This document shows, piece by piece, positions 13,576 to 26,949 of a stretch of DNA of 64,000 nucleotides (positions within the stretch are counted from its first letter, which is position 1; each line of letters starts with the position of its first letter). Source of the stretch: Chiridota heheva (taxonomy: Eukaryota; Echinodermata; Holothuroidea; Apodida; Chiridotidae); assembly GCA_020152595.1 (NCBI GenBank), contig JAIGNY010001666.1, positions 413,501-477,500 on the forward strand, written 5' to 3'. The notes beneath the pieces are model-generated. The model had not been told where the DNA came from. It made no database searches and saw only the letters and a program-made list of their open reading frames with translations. A program made the translations under genes and the position numbers.

Positions 13576-15900
13576 GGTGTGGAAAGGAGAAAGGGGGAGA
13601 GGGGGGGGGATAAATGATTATTAAAAGTCACCAGGGATTGGCCAGATATGTGGGGAAGGACTGACAGGTCGGAGAACAGGTCAACCTACACCAAATCATA
13701 AATTGTTCTAATACTGCTCTATAGTTCTGGGTTTTAGATCATTGATCCCAGGGGTCATTTAATTTCTATCAATGAGGCCATTGACATCTATGAAGCTAGA
13801 TACTGACATCACTTAAGGGCCCCTCCTGTCCCCCGAAGTGATAGACCATGCACCATTAGGGCTGCTCTTCCTATAAATCTTTTGGTATAGCTATATATTC
13901 TCATAGAAAGTTAACGAGTCTTCGTCGGTTAATGGGAAGAAACCCATACACCACTTTAGGAAGATTCTCTCCAGGAGAAACCCTCAAAGAGGTGAACTGC
14001 TCAAGTGTCTCACCTTGGGGGCAGGGGGGTACTACAACCCTTGACCTTTATCCCTCTATTCCTGGTTAGGTATGGGTGATTATTATTTAGACCAGTGGCT
14101 AAACAACAACTGCAAATCATTTTCCTCAAGCATGAATTTATGTTAACTGCACAATCACTGCACATTTTATTTTGCTAACAGGATCAATAACACAGCAATC
14201 TTAATATGTATATTTACATACACTCAGTGCAAATTGTATTAATAAACATTTCTTTAATGGTCACAAATTGACAAAAGAAATTCCTCCACACCAAAAGCAA
14301 AAAAGATAACTTCTGGAGTACCATAACTTCTTAATAATACAAGCTCCAAATTATTTATTTTGAACGGGAAGCTGTTGCAAAAATAATAATAATTCTACTT
14401 TTTTAACACCAAACTGCAAACTTAATAACTAAGTATACAAAAGCAGTGTTCAGTCTACATGTGCAAACAAATATCTTATATAATGTAACGGTTTGATTTG
14501 TTGATGTTTAATGGCACCACGACAGTCAAATGTGCCAATATATTGTGATTGAAAATGTTTATTCTTGCAAAATATGTCTTATTCTCATTCTTTTATTTTC
14601 AGATAATTATCTTCCCGAACTAACTTTAGGTCTTTAGCTTCTGTACTTTCCTATATTTGAATAAGATTTATTTCAAAGATATTTCCTATCTACATAATGG
14701 AATCAATGTGATTTTCATACTTATGTATTCATACATTTTCTCAAATAAAATAAAGGAGACCCATCCCCCACCCTTCTCCCCTTCCCTCCCCCATGAGTTA
14801 TACCCGGCACTACTGTTGATAACAAACAATATGTTTTGGTGAGAAACTACTGACAAGAATATATGATAATTCATTCCATACATTCAAACAAATATTTCAC
14901 AGAACAACTTTTTAAATGTATAGATAAAATTTAATCTGTGTATGGTATATATTAATTAATACAATTACACCACAAATAGAAAAGTACTTTTGCAGGCGGT
15001 CAAATTAAAAAGAAAAGAAGTTCACTTTCTTTTAAGTGCTTCCAATAGCAAAAAAATAGCCATGTTTTCATCTCATTTAATGAATTACGATTCCCTAATT
15101 TTCCCCCTCTCTACCAATTACAAAGAAATGGACACACTTGTCTCTAAAAGCTACCAATTTAATATGCCATACTTCAAATAATAAAATCCAACATCTTAGC
15201 TTATTTCATAACTGCAATTTGTACTTAAAGTCAAATGCTGTGAAATACTAACTCGCCTGATTTTAATACTGTTAATTTTTGTCCAAATTTGGAATTGGGT
15301 ATTAAATACATTAATCTTGAATAGTATCATGAATTTGCAAAATTTCCCCCACCTCCACCCCCTCCCCCATATGCTCTTCTGATTGAAAGCAACAATTTTA
15401 GGTGTGACCTGACCCTGGTTGAAACCCAGATCTACTGATTGACTCAACAGAAGGTAGCAAACTTGGATTCTATCATACCCCACTCCCCCTGCTTCCAATC
15501 TCCCATTATTTTGCCCCTGTATGAGTGGCTTCCTCTTCATCTTTATCACAGGTGGGGGAAATTTGCCCATCCCCCATGCTTGCACATCTCAGCCACAAAA
15601 GGGAGCAAACAAGGTAAGGTTAGTGAGGTGAGCTTTCTTATTTTGTCAGCTATCTACTCTATGAGCTAGGCAAACACTACACATTTGAGAGAGAAAAAAC
15701 GAAGATGATATTGGAATAAAATGAAATAAACCGATGGAAAGTATAGCAGTCAGCAGTGTCAGCAATACTGCAGAATAAACAGGACATAATCATGCAAAAA
15801 AAAGAATCCTTTAACAGCTTACAGGTATGAAATTTACCTTCTGTGAATAGTGTATTACACGAGGGATTGCAAGGGAAAAGAAAAAAAGAAGTGTCAATGG

Positions 15901-16200
15901 ATAAATCCCTGATAATCGGTTAAAATCAATCTGTCAAGCGATAAAACCCTGATAATCGGCTAAAATCAAACTGTCAATCGATAAAGCCCTGATTATTGGC
16001 TAAAATCTATCGGACAATCGATAAAACCCTGATAATCAGCTAAAATCAAACTGTCAATCGGAACATCCCTGACAATCGATTAAAATCAAACTGTCAATCG
16101 GAACATCCCTGATAATCGGTTAAAATAAAACTGTCATTCCGAACATCCCTGATAATCGGCTAAAATCAAAGTGTCAATTGAAACATCCAGATAAACGGTT
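15901..16200. repeat. 40-bp minisatellite, about 7.5 copies
   Basis: The unit reads approximately ATAAAACCCTGATAATCGGC then TAAAATCAAACTGTCAATCG. Copies begin at 15901 and every 40 bases to 16181, where the last decays. Later copies share a variant start (GAACATCCCT), so the array expanded in at least two steps. Confidence 0.95.
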
Positions 16201-18470
16201 AAATGAAATCACACTATAATGAAAGCTTCCTAAAAAATCTACTTTAATTTTTTTTTTTTTAGCAATGCAAAAAAATATCAATTGTAGAGAGAAAAAATCT
16301 TCGATCATTCTATCCATCTACCCTCCCCTAATAACCAAGAGAAGTTTAATCAAGTGCTTCCCTGTATATTGTTGAAACCCACCACAGCTCCTAGTAATAT
16401 TATTCCACCTTTTTCTAGCAGTTTCATATTGTTTACTCCATCAGAGATTGAATTCTCTAGCCTAACATCTTTTACACAATATACCTGTTTTTCCCGTACT
16501 CAACGACAGTCTCACATTTAACTCGTATGCCGCAATTTGACCTTCTTTTCATTTGATGTTAACAGGAGATAATAAACATGTTAAAAATAATGACCTGATT
16601 TTTTTTTGTATTTTTTTTTTGTGTGTATTTTTCGCAGGCCCTCGTTGCGAGCGAGCCCTGGGAACAAGCGCATAATTGGTAACCTTATGAGGGTGAGAGA
16701 GAGAGAACATTAAATGGATCAAGAGAACCTCAAACTACTTAATGCAGTTGTCAACTTGATACTTGAGATTCTCACTACTCCTTAATTTTCCAAGGAGGTT
16801 CCGCAAAGGGTTAAAACCCAACTGGGCATTTTAGTTTCACTTGACACTCATAACAATTATAAGCGGAGAAAGAGTTAGAGCATTCAGCATTTGGCTCACC
16901 AAAGCCTGAATTCCATCAATAGCTTGCGTGTTGATTGTCGCGATTTTAAATCAATTTATGGTTCGTAACCAGGGCAAAGGAATCGAAGGAATGTATTTGA
17001 TACCTGTTATTTGAAAGATGCTCAATATTGCCCTTTTCACCCTGAAGAAAATCCCAATATCTTTTAAGATGTGGAGTAAAATATTTATATCTTAGTGAAT
17101 ACCTCCATCACTAGGGCAGTTACAGATACTAAATTTCATTTGAATTTTTGCCCTAAATTCAAGCAAAATATCAACAACTACTAAATTACAATAAATTGCA
17201 TTTAGTATATTACTCTTTTTTTCTTTTCTTTTTTTGTGAAAAATCCAAAATTCTTACCAAAATGCACCTCTACAAAATTGTGTGAATTTTCATTTTATGT
17301 TTATTTGAATGATGAAATGACAGCAACTTTTACCAAGCAGCGTGAAATAGTTGCAATGACACATCTGGTGCAGACCTTTACCTCCAAAAAATATTCAAGA
17401 AAGAAAACAATAACACCAACCTCCTTACTGCTGTCTAAATAAAGCACATCTTCGCAAAAAAGGCATTGTTGAGAAAACACCCCAACATAACATAAATACC
17501 AAAAGTTCCAACATGTAACGGAATTGTAAATAAATACATGCCGATCTATGACATGGGATACTGATTCTGATTGCGACAACCAGGTGTAGAGTTGTTCCAT
17601 GTCATATGATCACAATTAAAGAATTAATTAATGAGGTGAAGAGATGAAGATGTATTATTTATGACATACAGTCAGCACTTGTCATGATAGAGATGTTTTA
17701 ATACAATCGTTACGGAATAAAATTTCAAAAAAATTCTCAAAAGGCAGATATCCTTTCAGGCCCATATTTCATCTAACAAAGCCTTTATAATTTTGAAGTT
17801 CAATAACAAATTTGAAGAAAAAAACGGCTCTAGAAAAGATTTATGACATATACATGCACTTTGGTAATTTGCACTTCTGCAACTCACAGAGACCTGACAA
17901 AAACTACCAAAATGGACAGAAATTTCTTTTGAGTAATCTGCCAAATGATCTTAGAAAAAGTTTTGACTTTCACAGATTCTCGATCTCTACAATGAAATGT
18001 GCATGTTTATAATCTAAAAGCAATGACTGAGTGTGTACGAAAATCCTAAGGAGATGAAATTTGTTTCTGAACAATCATATGGCATATTATCAAGTAGGCA
18101 AGTAAATATTGCACAAACTGAAATCTATACTTTCCACAAAGAAATTGGTTAATTTCTTAGAGAAAAAAATTCTTGGTAACCATTTCTTCATCTGCTTGTT
18201 CACTTTTTGGGCCCTTTTATTCTTTTATGACCAATTAAATCCATTGATTTTGTCAGCATTTCAAGATTTATTTGTTTGGGGTGTCGGTCAAATTAAGCTC
18301 TGCCATTATTTCATGCTTGTGTGAACAATACTGTACCTACAGCATAAAAATCTTCTCTTCAAGAATACAATATGATCAAATCTGTCCTTGCAGATCTGTG
18401 AAAGCTGTCTTTTTTAAACAAAAACTAACAAAACTCTTTACAGCCAATCGAGAGAGAGAAATGAACATAC

Positions 18471-18670
18471 CTGCGTGCTGATACCAAAATTTGAAGGCTG
18501 TGGACTGGCTGCGGGGAGGTAGCTTCCTGCTCCACCGAGCCCGTTCTGGTCTCCCTGAGTGGCGGCACCGTAAATGTCTAAAGGCCCAGGACTGTTTCCT
18601 GTGCCATAACTACGACTGCTGATCGGGGAATGGGAAGGGGCAAAACTCTGGGCTGGGAAACCATTCACCA
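18471..18670 (-). CDS. msi: Musashi exon: SPGPLDIYG...SYLPAASPQPS signature
   Basis: This 200-bp exon enters in phase 1 and leaves in phase 0. It encodes VVNGFPAQSFAPSHSPISS, RSYGTGNSPGPLDIYGAATQ, GDQNGLGGAGSYLPAASPQP and SNFGISTQ. The SPGP..(D/E)LYG.A.Q block followed by (N/S)YI.AASP.P..FG is the conserved C-terminal signature of vertebrate MSI1 and MSI2, and both blocks are present here with the right spacing. The acceptor follows a run of T and CCC (TTTTTTCCCTCCGTAG). The donor is CACGCAG followed by GTATGT. Ending in phase 0 allows it to join either the exon at 11800 or the alternative exon at 9093/9089. Confidence 0.97.
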
Positions 18671-19400
18671 CTACGGAGGGAAAAAAAAAACAACGAAAAG
18701 AAGAAAACAGAAAGATTAGTGAGTGAGGGAGGAAGAAATTGGGAAAGAATGAAATCTACTCAAGTAAAACTCATTACAAGCACTACATTTTTTTTTGTGT
18801 ACGGCACTACATTACATTCCCTGCGAAGAGAAAGAAATACAATAAGGTCAATACGGTAAAGAGACTAGGATTAGCTTTTGCCTTGATAGTAACTTCCGCA
18901 AAATACTGAAAAGAGAAACAAAATAACAGAACACGTTTGCGAAGCTTTTGATGTAAATACTAATCTTAATTTTTCAAACATATTTCTGTTACGTAAATTA
19001 ATTCTCAGGTCCATACTACTTTCAAAAGCACACAATACAAATATCTAAAAAAGGGTGTTAATTTCATTTGATATTTAATATTATATTTTGTGATGTTATG
19101 TTCTGAAAACCTTGCTATGATCTTAAAATTCTGGACTTAGTTTAATACTGCCCTCTAAAATGAAGAAAGCCAAATCTTATCTATGAGATGGTTTGCCTTC
19201 AAACTAATAGAAACAAATATATACATACAAATATAAAGTGGAATTTTTATTTCGTGATTAATATAAGTGACGGAGAACTGCTTCTGTTGTTTTAAAAGTG
19301 AAGGCTTTTGATTCACATAAGTGGAAGACTTTTCTCTTTCTTCATTTCAAACATGAAGCCATGACAGGCAAAACTTTTAATTACAAATTTGTAACTTTTG

Positions 19401-19785
19401 TGTTCAGTGGCAAAACATGATGCTATAATGTTCAGTGGCACTGCATGATGCCATGATGTTCAGTGGCACTGCATGATGCCGTGATATAAAGTGGCACTGC
19501 ATGATGCCGTGATGTTCAGTGGCACTGCATGATGCCATGATGTTCAGTGGCACTGCATGCCATGATGTTCACTGGCACTGCATGATGCTGTGATGTTCAG
19601 TGGCACTGCATGATGCCATGATGGTCAGTGGCACTGCATGATGCCGTGATGGTCAGTGGCACTGTATGATGCCGTAATATTCAGTGGCACTGCATGATGC
19701 CGTAATATTCAGTGTCAGGGCATGATGCTGTAATGTTCAGTGGCACTGCATGATGCCGTAATGTTTAGTGGCACTGCATGATGCT
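19401..19785. repeat. 28-bp minisatellite, about 13-14 copies
   Basis: The unit is TTCAGTGGCACTGCATGATG plus CCGTGATG, with copies differing at a few positions (CCATGATG, CCGTAATA). The copies are close in sequence, indicating recent expansion. Each unit contains GTGGCAC and GCATGATGC partial palindromes. Confidence 0.95.
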
Positions 19786-22007
19786 ATTTTGCCATTGATG
19801 CTATTTATAGCCTGTCGCTTTTCAGTCAGCAAAAGCGAGCCCAATAAACAGCTTCGGTCTCAGACACCTCCAGCCCATTTTAAGACAATCTGATTTTATC
19901 TTCAAAATATCAGTTTCCCACCCAATATTGGAAAAACTGGGTAATCTGCAGAAAATCATATTTCTTCTCATTTTGCAAATATTAAAAGAAACACACAAAC
20001 TTTTAGTAAATTCAAATTCTCGCAAGGTTCCATGCTTATGCATAAATCCATTATTGCAAATCATTTCCTGTATGCAAATATTAGCATAATTTACGTTCAA
20101 GTCTAACAGATGCAATCTCCAATAAATATCCACGCCATTAGCATGACAATGCCTTGCATACGCTGTCGATTAATGTATGTTTTATCAATCGTATAATTTC
20201 AAAGCAAACACAGCTCTTTAATAGGGAAATATCAAATGTATGCAGCTGTGCAGGGTGAAGGATTTAATAATGGATAAAGCTGAATGAATTATTACTTGCA
20301 TTCATGAAAGTGACACCGATGTCTAAAATGACTTCAAATAAAAACAATTCATGTCAGGAAGGGAGGGGTTGGGAGATAATCACAGTTGAATACATGGGAA
20401 AGACAAAGGTTATTATTCCCCCTTCACCAAAACTAGGAACTTTGAAAAACATTATGCAGAAACTGATCAATGGAAAAGATTTTGCTGTTATATGCAAATG
20501 TCCGGTCAGCTATACTATGTCTGGTTAGAGCTTGTGGAATTTTTCTTTACAAATTATTCTTTTTCTTTCCAACCAATCTGGTGGGCCAAAACATGACAAG
20601 CAAAAACTCACATCCAATGTGACATGTGATGCAATCACCTAAGGTCATATACAGGGAGGTTTCATTTTGTAGTATTTACTCCAAAAATAAAAACACCAAA
20701 CGTATTTCAACCGTTTCAAGTTTAGGTAAGTTTTCACGACCTACACAAACATCATTAACATTATATCTGATGATCAGGTCTAAAAACATCGCCACGGCTA
20801 AAAATACTGTTTAGGACTTTGTGTTATCGTAAATCAAATTCTGCAGAGAGCACAAAACTGAACAGATTTTCATCAGTGAATACAAAAAGTGACCTTTACG
20901 TAAGAAGTTTTCACTTAAGCACTATATTCTCTACTGCTGAAAACATACCCTTCAGCTATAAATAAGCACAACTGAACAAAAAATATATTTACCGATTGCG
21001 TGGACACAAAACCTGAAAATTCACTTCACGCATGCTAATAGATTTGATATAAAAGAGCATTTTAATGTTTTTATCAAGTGTTCTATCACCAGTTTGCTTT
21101 AGGGTATAATATATCACTTGTTAGCTTTTAAATTTACTCTTAAATACTTCACCTCTGAGATGTACTTTGACCATAACAAAAACTAACGACAAATGCAAAA
21201 AAACCAAAAACATTTTAGGGTATATTATAGCTACTTTAGTTCAAATCCAAAATATTCTAAATGCCAAAGATTTATAAAAATCTTTTTGAAGTTAAGGCAG
21301 TTCAGAGAGAAATTTCACCATACTGACATTTAGATAACTTTTTTTAGGCTTGAGTAGAATTGCACAAAACTAACCGTCTTCTGACAACAACCTCTGGCCA
21401 CCTGGCAATTACCCGGCAACAATCTCTGGTCATGTTACAACAACCTTTGACATTGAATATCATTCTGGTGCTGCTAAAACTGACCATTGGTGGTAACCTA
21501 CTTTTCACAGCTATCATTCAATGAAAGAGTTAAGGTATCAGTGCCTCCACAAATCAAGAAATAATGGCAAACACAAATATCATTTCTAAAAGATCAGCCA
21601 CTTAGATTACTGTGAGTGGGTATAACTAACTATTCAGTGGGCAAAAAGGGGTGACTAATTTGAAACACTTATGACAATATGAAGTAAGTTCTAGCTACCA
21701 AAGTTCATCTGCTACCCAATGCTCTTTCTCAATCAAATTTAACACCCATGCATAAGGACGATTATTTTTATTCATCATACAGGGAAAAGAGAAGCATATA
21801 ATTGTAAAATTTTGACTAAAAATTTCAAAGTTTTGAATAAAAGTTGTAGCTCATTAATTATGCACACTTGAAGCAAAATGTACATTAGGACTTTTATTCT
21901 GCTTTTCTTTCAAATCTACTTTTATAGCTCTAAAGTAAAATTTGATTTGTGAGGAATATTACCTGAAGGTACATATGCATTTATCTTCCAACAAACTTAC
22001 AGGGGCA

Positions 22008-22470
22008 CAAAAGGTCCACCTATGCACAAGCTAAAAAGAAGAAATGATAATATGAAAGGGGGCCAAGACACCCCCCACCCCCTCGTCACCTATGCACAAG
22101 CTAAAAAGAAGAAATAATAATATGAAAGGGGTCAAGACTCCCCCACCCCACCTATTCACAACCTAAAAACAAGAAATGGTAATATGAAAGGGGTCAAGAT
22201 ACACCCTCCCCACCTATGCACACCCTCCCCACCTATGCACACCCTCCCCACCCTCCCCACCTATGCACACCTCCCCCACCTATGCACACCCTCCCCACCT
22301 ATGCACACCCTCCCCACCTATGCATACCCTCCCCACCTATGCACAAGCTAAAAAAAAAAAATGATAATTTGAAAGGGCCAAGACCCCCTCCCCTCTCACT
22401 ATGCACAAGCTAAAAAGAGAAATGATAATAACTGAAAGGGGCCAAGACCCCCTTCCCCTCCCTTTTATTC
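22008..22470. repeat. Compound minisatellite (20-bp and about 60-bp units)
   Basis: A roughly 60-bp unit (CTATGCACAAGCTAAAAAGA, then AATGATAATATGAAAGGGGC and CAAGACCCCC) occurs about five times. Between its copies the CACCTATGCACACCCTCCCC motif is amplified alone at 22205-22345. Confidence 0.9.
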
Positions 22471-23089
22471 AAGTTGATAATGCAAAGCCTGGAAAAGTAT
22501 GATCATTTATATGTATAATTTGAAAAAAAATCAAATTTAAATATTCAAAAACTTTTTAGCAAAACCTGTGAAAGACTTTATAAGTAAACGGCTTCTAAAC
22601 AACATTTTTATCAAGTACTTTTTTTTATTTTCTATCAAGTACCTTTTACCATCATATATCTTGCTGTTTACAGAAATAATAGCTCGCCACTTATCAACCC
22701 TTGAAGGAATATTGCTTATATGCTTTCAAATACCCTATTCTTTTAAACGCTGCAATTATTTGATACATATTGAACTAAACAAACCGATTGAGAAAAGCCA
22801 TCATCCTTTAGTGCTTCAAAGCAAATAATGTGAAAACCATACATTTTTATTCATAGTCAAAATAAATACCAACATTGCAAGGGTGTCATGTTTCAGGGTT
22901 AAAATGATAACAAGATGTCACCTTTTTTCAAGTATTTTTTAATTTTATTTTGAAAGCTTCATGCATGTGACATTTCTGCAAAGGGTGATATTTTGACGTA
23001 GAGTGACCAGTTTGATCAGCAAACTAAAATCACCATTCAGTCAAATGTTTTCCCAACTTTTGATGTATGAAGTCCGAGGCAAAATTAGC

Positions 23090-23245
23090 GTTTACTGGCA
23101 CATTTTCACCAGAAAACTGGGATCACAAACTGGGATGTTTTCATCAGCCAACTGGAACATTTCATCCACAAACTGGGATGTTGCCAACTAGCAACTGGGA
23201 CATTTCACCAACAAACTTGGGCATATTTCATCAGCAAACAAGGCA
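23090..23245. repeat. Degenerate CAAACTGGGA array, copy 1
   Basis: A degenerate unit of about 20-30 bases (CAGCAAACTGGGACATTTTC type) is repeated six or so times. It is related to the array at 25440-25690, on the other side of the Musashi exon at 23320-23517. Confidence 0.8.
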
Positions 23246-23319
23246 ACAATTTAAGATTCAATGAGCATGCACTTTTTAATACCACAGACGAATTCATCTC
23301 AATCGTTCAACCTACGTAC

Positions 23320-23517
23320 CCATTGCCGGGCGATCCCTATTGCTGGCGCTGTTGCAATGACATTGACTAGTGATAACGAGGTTATTTGGTCCATTGGTAC
23401 CGGCTGAACCATAGTCATGGTATGAATATGAATGCCCACCCCATACCTGATGACCAGCCGCGGTGGGAAAGGCACCGGCTGAAGGCCAGATCATTCCTGG
23501 ACCATAGTATGGTATTC
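23320..23517 (-). CDS. msi: Musashi exon: Gly/Tyr/Ser-rich tail
   Basis: This 198-bp exon is phase 1 on both sides. It encodes (G)IPYYGPGMIWPSAGAFPTA, AGHQVWGGHSYSYHDYGSAG, TNGPNNLVITSQCHCNSASN and RDRPAM. It is low in complexity and rich in Gly, Tyr, Ser and Asn, as expected of the disordered Musashi tail. The acceptor is TTGTCTTTCTGTCTTAG, a strong pyrimidine tract, and the donor is ATGG followed by GTACGT. The frame continues exactly into the next exon (VVNGFPAQSF). I see no close match to a named motif, so the identity rests on position, phase and composition. It lies between two related minisatellite arrays (23090-23245 and 25440-25690). Confidence 0.87.
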
Positions 23518-25439
23518 CTAAGACAGAAAGACAACAAGTCGATCTTAATTATTTGTTGGCCTTCAAAAATAATAATTTCAGTTTGATATTGTTAGTAAGT
23601 CGTATTTCATTTTATATTTGTACTTTGGTCTTTTCATTCATGTACATGAGATGAGATGAGCTTATACTAAGAGTAGGCAGCATTAGTCTTTTGGCTGTTA
23701 CATATTGTGCGTTTTATAGCTTTGAAATGAGAATCGTAAGTTGGTTTGAACAGTTACATACAGTTTGTATTTCCTTTAACAAGGGGAGAAAAGTCAGTCT
23801 GAATATACACACCACCCAACCCCCACATGAGTCTCCCACCCTCCTCCCACCCCCACACACACACACAAATTATAATCAAAATGATGTGCAGTACAGTTTA
23901 TATTTTCTTACAGGACAATCTCTTCATGCTAAAATGAGTTTTACTTCAGAAAAATACTTAATGTTGCTGACAACAAAAAATCACGTTGGTAAAATATTAC
24001 ATTAGGTTTGGACAGAAGGTACTTTTGCCAACTTTGCAACCTCTCTTACGAGCACTGATGAAAGACATGAAATAGTTATAGTGTGTATATACAGCATCTG
24101 ATTGGTTGTGTTTACCTTTTCCATCCATACCAATGATTGTTGCAAAATTAAAAAAATATATATTTTAACTAAAATTGTTTCTTTCCAGTAAATTTAACCA
24201 CAAATTCCGAACCCAATTTCAAGGCAATAATAAAGTAGCAAATTATCAACCAAAGTCGTGATTTCTTCGTTTGCAAACATGTATGTTTTTGAAACACCAA
24301 AGTACAGTAGTAAAGAAGCCTTTTATTTGTCACTCATCGCATTATACAAGGACCTTGAAAAAATCCAATCATTAGGTTATGAAGCGTAAACTATTCATGT
24401 TTAAGTAAAGAATTTGAAAACAAGCTTCAAGTATAAACAGAATATCCTCCGAGGTTGTTAAACTGTATAAACAGGCCAGGCCGAATGAATGAATTCAACA
24501 AAATATTGTTGAACGAGTGAAATCAACAAAATTAAGCTAAAATGTAAATTCAACAAAATAAAGCTGTAAATGTGGCACATTTGCAAAATATATTTTTTTC
24601 AAGGAATATTTCAACATATGTTTTTTAAGGCAGAAATAGTGCAGTCATGGATGGGAGGTTTGAAGGTGGTCCAGTCCCAAGGGTTTATAGATATGGAATG
24701 TCGACATTAGTTAAATTCTATCAAAACCTATCACTGCCTTTTACATTTTCTGGCTTGTTTTTACAAACCTTTGTGCAAATTTGTTAAATATGTTGGGTAA
24801 AATCTCTTAATTTTTCAATGTTATAAAATTTCTATGGAGTATTTGCACTGTCATGACACATGCATTAAATCCCGGTAATGCACAACCTTGATTACTTGGG
24901 TTTATTCCATTATTAGAACAGGTGAATATTTGAATAAAACAAAAAAATACATGTAAAGTTTTCTCGATTTTCTTTCTTTCTACTTGTTTTTATGCATTTT
25001 AATCAATCTAACACGGAAATATCATAAAAAGATTAATGCTTTGGCATCATGTTTATATACGCATTTAATGCACTATATAAAGGATTTGCATTCGCGAGTG
25101 GCCCTCCTAAAGTCAGGCCATTCTACTTGTTTCAAAATCCTTTACCTCGACATTAATCTTTGATTAATCCATGATTTCTTCTAGTAAAATACACACAGGA
25201 CAACAACTGACCATAACAAAGAATTTTCAATCCAAACCATATCCCCAATCAGCATCAAACTGAAAATTTCATGTCAAATATTTTTGATGTTTAAATTTTA
25301 CAAGAGGAGTCATCTATCAGCGAACAAATGTAATTATGACAATCTGGAAAAGGAACGAGCAAATAATTTCCCTGTAGAAATTTCATTCAGGACCAATATT
25401 TTCATCCAAGAAGTAAGTGGACTGGGCAGATCCTGAGTA

Positions 25440-25690
25440 GAAAATGAGCAAACTGGGACATTTTCACCAGCAACTGGGCATTTTCACTAGCAAAGTGAAA
25501 CATTTTTCACCCCCTAACTGGAACAATATTTCACCTGCTAACTGGAACATTTTCACCAGCAAGTGGAACATTTTCACCAGTAAACTGGGACATATATATT
25601 TTCACTAGCAAACTGGGACATTTCACCAGCAACTGGGCATTTTCACAAGCAACTTCGTACATTTCCACTAGCAAACTGGAGCACAGCCCC
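25440..25690. repeat. Degenerate CAAACTGGGA array, copy 2
   Basis: About ten degenerate copies of a unit near CATTTTCACCAGCAAACTGG. It is the same unit as at 23090-23245. It lies about 240 bases from the cassette exon at 25927. Confidence 0.85.
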
Positions 25691-25926
25691 AAACAATTAA
25701 AACAGCAACCACTATGAACAAATGTGTGAGCACTCCCTAGCCCACTACACGGCAAGAAATGTTCCTGATGAAAGCACTACTTGAAATGGCATGATGGAGA
25801 CAGATTTATGAGATCGGAGGATGAGATCAGAGGAATGAATGATGATGATGAAGGATTAGAGGATAAGCATCACGTCAATGGATAAAACTATATGGACCAC
25901 ATCATTCCAACGCTTTCTTTTTTTAC

Positions 25927-26019
25927 CTGGGGTGCTAAAATTGTGGTGACCTCCAGCCCCTCTGCCCCTGGATCGCCCAGGTGTATGATGGGCCTGGTGT
26001 AATGCCAGGGCTCCAAAGC
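25927..26019 (-). CDS. msi: Musashi cassette exon with RGRG/His-rich insert
   Basis: This 93-bp exon (31 codons) is phase 1 on both sides and lies between the exons at 33120 and 23517, which also meet in phase 1. It can therefore be included or skipped without a frame change. It encodes FGALALHQAHHTPGRSRGRG, then AGGHHNFSTPG. The acceptor is TTGATCATAG and the donor is CCCCAG followed by GTAAAA. The SRGRGAGG stretch looks like an RGG/RG-type RNA-binding or arginine-methylation patch, which I do not know from vertebrate MSI1/MSI2. GC content is clearly above that of the flanking intron. An exon from an unrelated gene is unlikely given the matching phase, but transcript data would be needed to show it is used. 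Confidence 0.7.
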
Positions 26020-26949
26020 CTATGATCAACAGGAAAGTGTCACTCATAGCAAAATGTAACGCAAAGTTAGGGTCTACATCATTTATTAACCAAAATTAAA
26101 CCATTATTCATCGTAGTGATCAATGCCGTACTAAACAATCTGAATGTAGTTGAGGGGAGTATTCTCCAACAAACTCAAAAGTGTGTTCTTTTAAAATTTA
26201 CTTACAGCAGTCAGGAAATACCACAATAAATACTTTTTCGGAGAAGTTTACAAGGTGGAAAATGCATTTCTTGATACAATTTTCTAATCTGAAATGGGCG
26301 ATGCTGAACTTGTATACATGACAGTGCGCCAAGGTATCTCTGTATCCTTTTCAGTAATGTATCATATTACTTTCTCTTTGTTAATAACAAATCAAACTTT
26401 AATAACAAATCAAACTTAAAAAAAAAAAAAAAAAATCCTTGAAACAAAATCCTTCTCTTATTCTGATCTTCATTTACGGCGCGAGTTTTCACTCACTAAT
26501 GCAAATATGTGAACCCTACAGATCACCTCTTCTATCCGTTTCCCAATCAACATTGTTTTTAATCACCACCATCTTATCGTATAAAAATCATCAACACAGG
26601 GATCTTTCTGCCTACATCATTCGTGCCACTCATTTTTCGCTCTTCTGAGCAACGCAGAGATGGCAACTCCAACGCAGCAACACACCCGCATCAAGCTTAT
26701 CTTGTGTATTACACCCCCGATCATTTACGCTTATAAAAGTCAACACCAAACTTTCATGAACAAGAACAGCAAAGTTTTCTGAAAATTCTCAAGCATCAAC
26801 AACATTTTATTTCATCCTTTTTCAAAGTTATGTCATCATATTCACCCTATATTTACAAATGGCCTCCAACAACATACTTTAGGAGTTGAAAGGAGATCAG
26901 AGTAAATGTGCCCTAGATTATTTTTCTTTCTTTCAATGTACACTTGATT

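Larger units (their letters stand above)
11801..18470. other. Musashi intron, 6.7 kb
   Basis: The last coding intron. Apart from the GA-rich duplication, the 40-bp minisatellite and T/A runs, I see no supportable exon or mobile-element ends. The short frames here are not conserved-looking. Confidence 0.6.
18671..23319. other. Musashi intron, 4.6 kb
   Basis: It contains the 28-bp minisatellite (19401-19785), the 20-bp/60-bp compound minisatellite (22008-22470) and a CTGGGA-type array (23090-23245). No further exon could be supported. Confidence 0.6.

Noticed and set aside
15196..15585. 129-codon minus-strand frame
   Set aside because: No recognisable domain, no supporting splice context and low-complexity C-rich DNA inside. 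A chance frame is more likely.
15901..16200. Regular 40-bp repeats, considered as a CRISPR-like array
   Set aside because: The whole unit repeats with no unique spacers, and the context is a eukaryotic intron. It is a minisatellite.
22216..22413. Pro/His-rich frame (MHTLPTYAHPPH)
   Set aside because: Translation of the 20-bp CACCTATGCACACCCTCCCC minisatellite.
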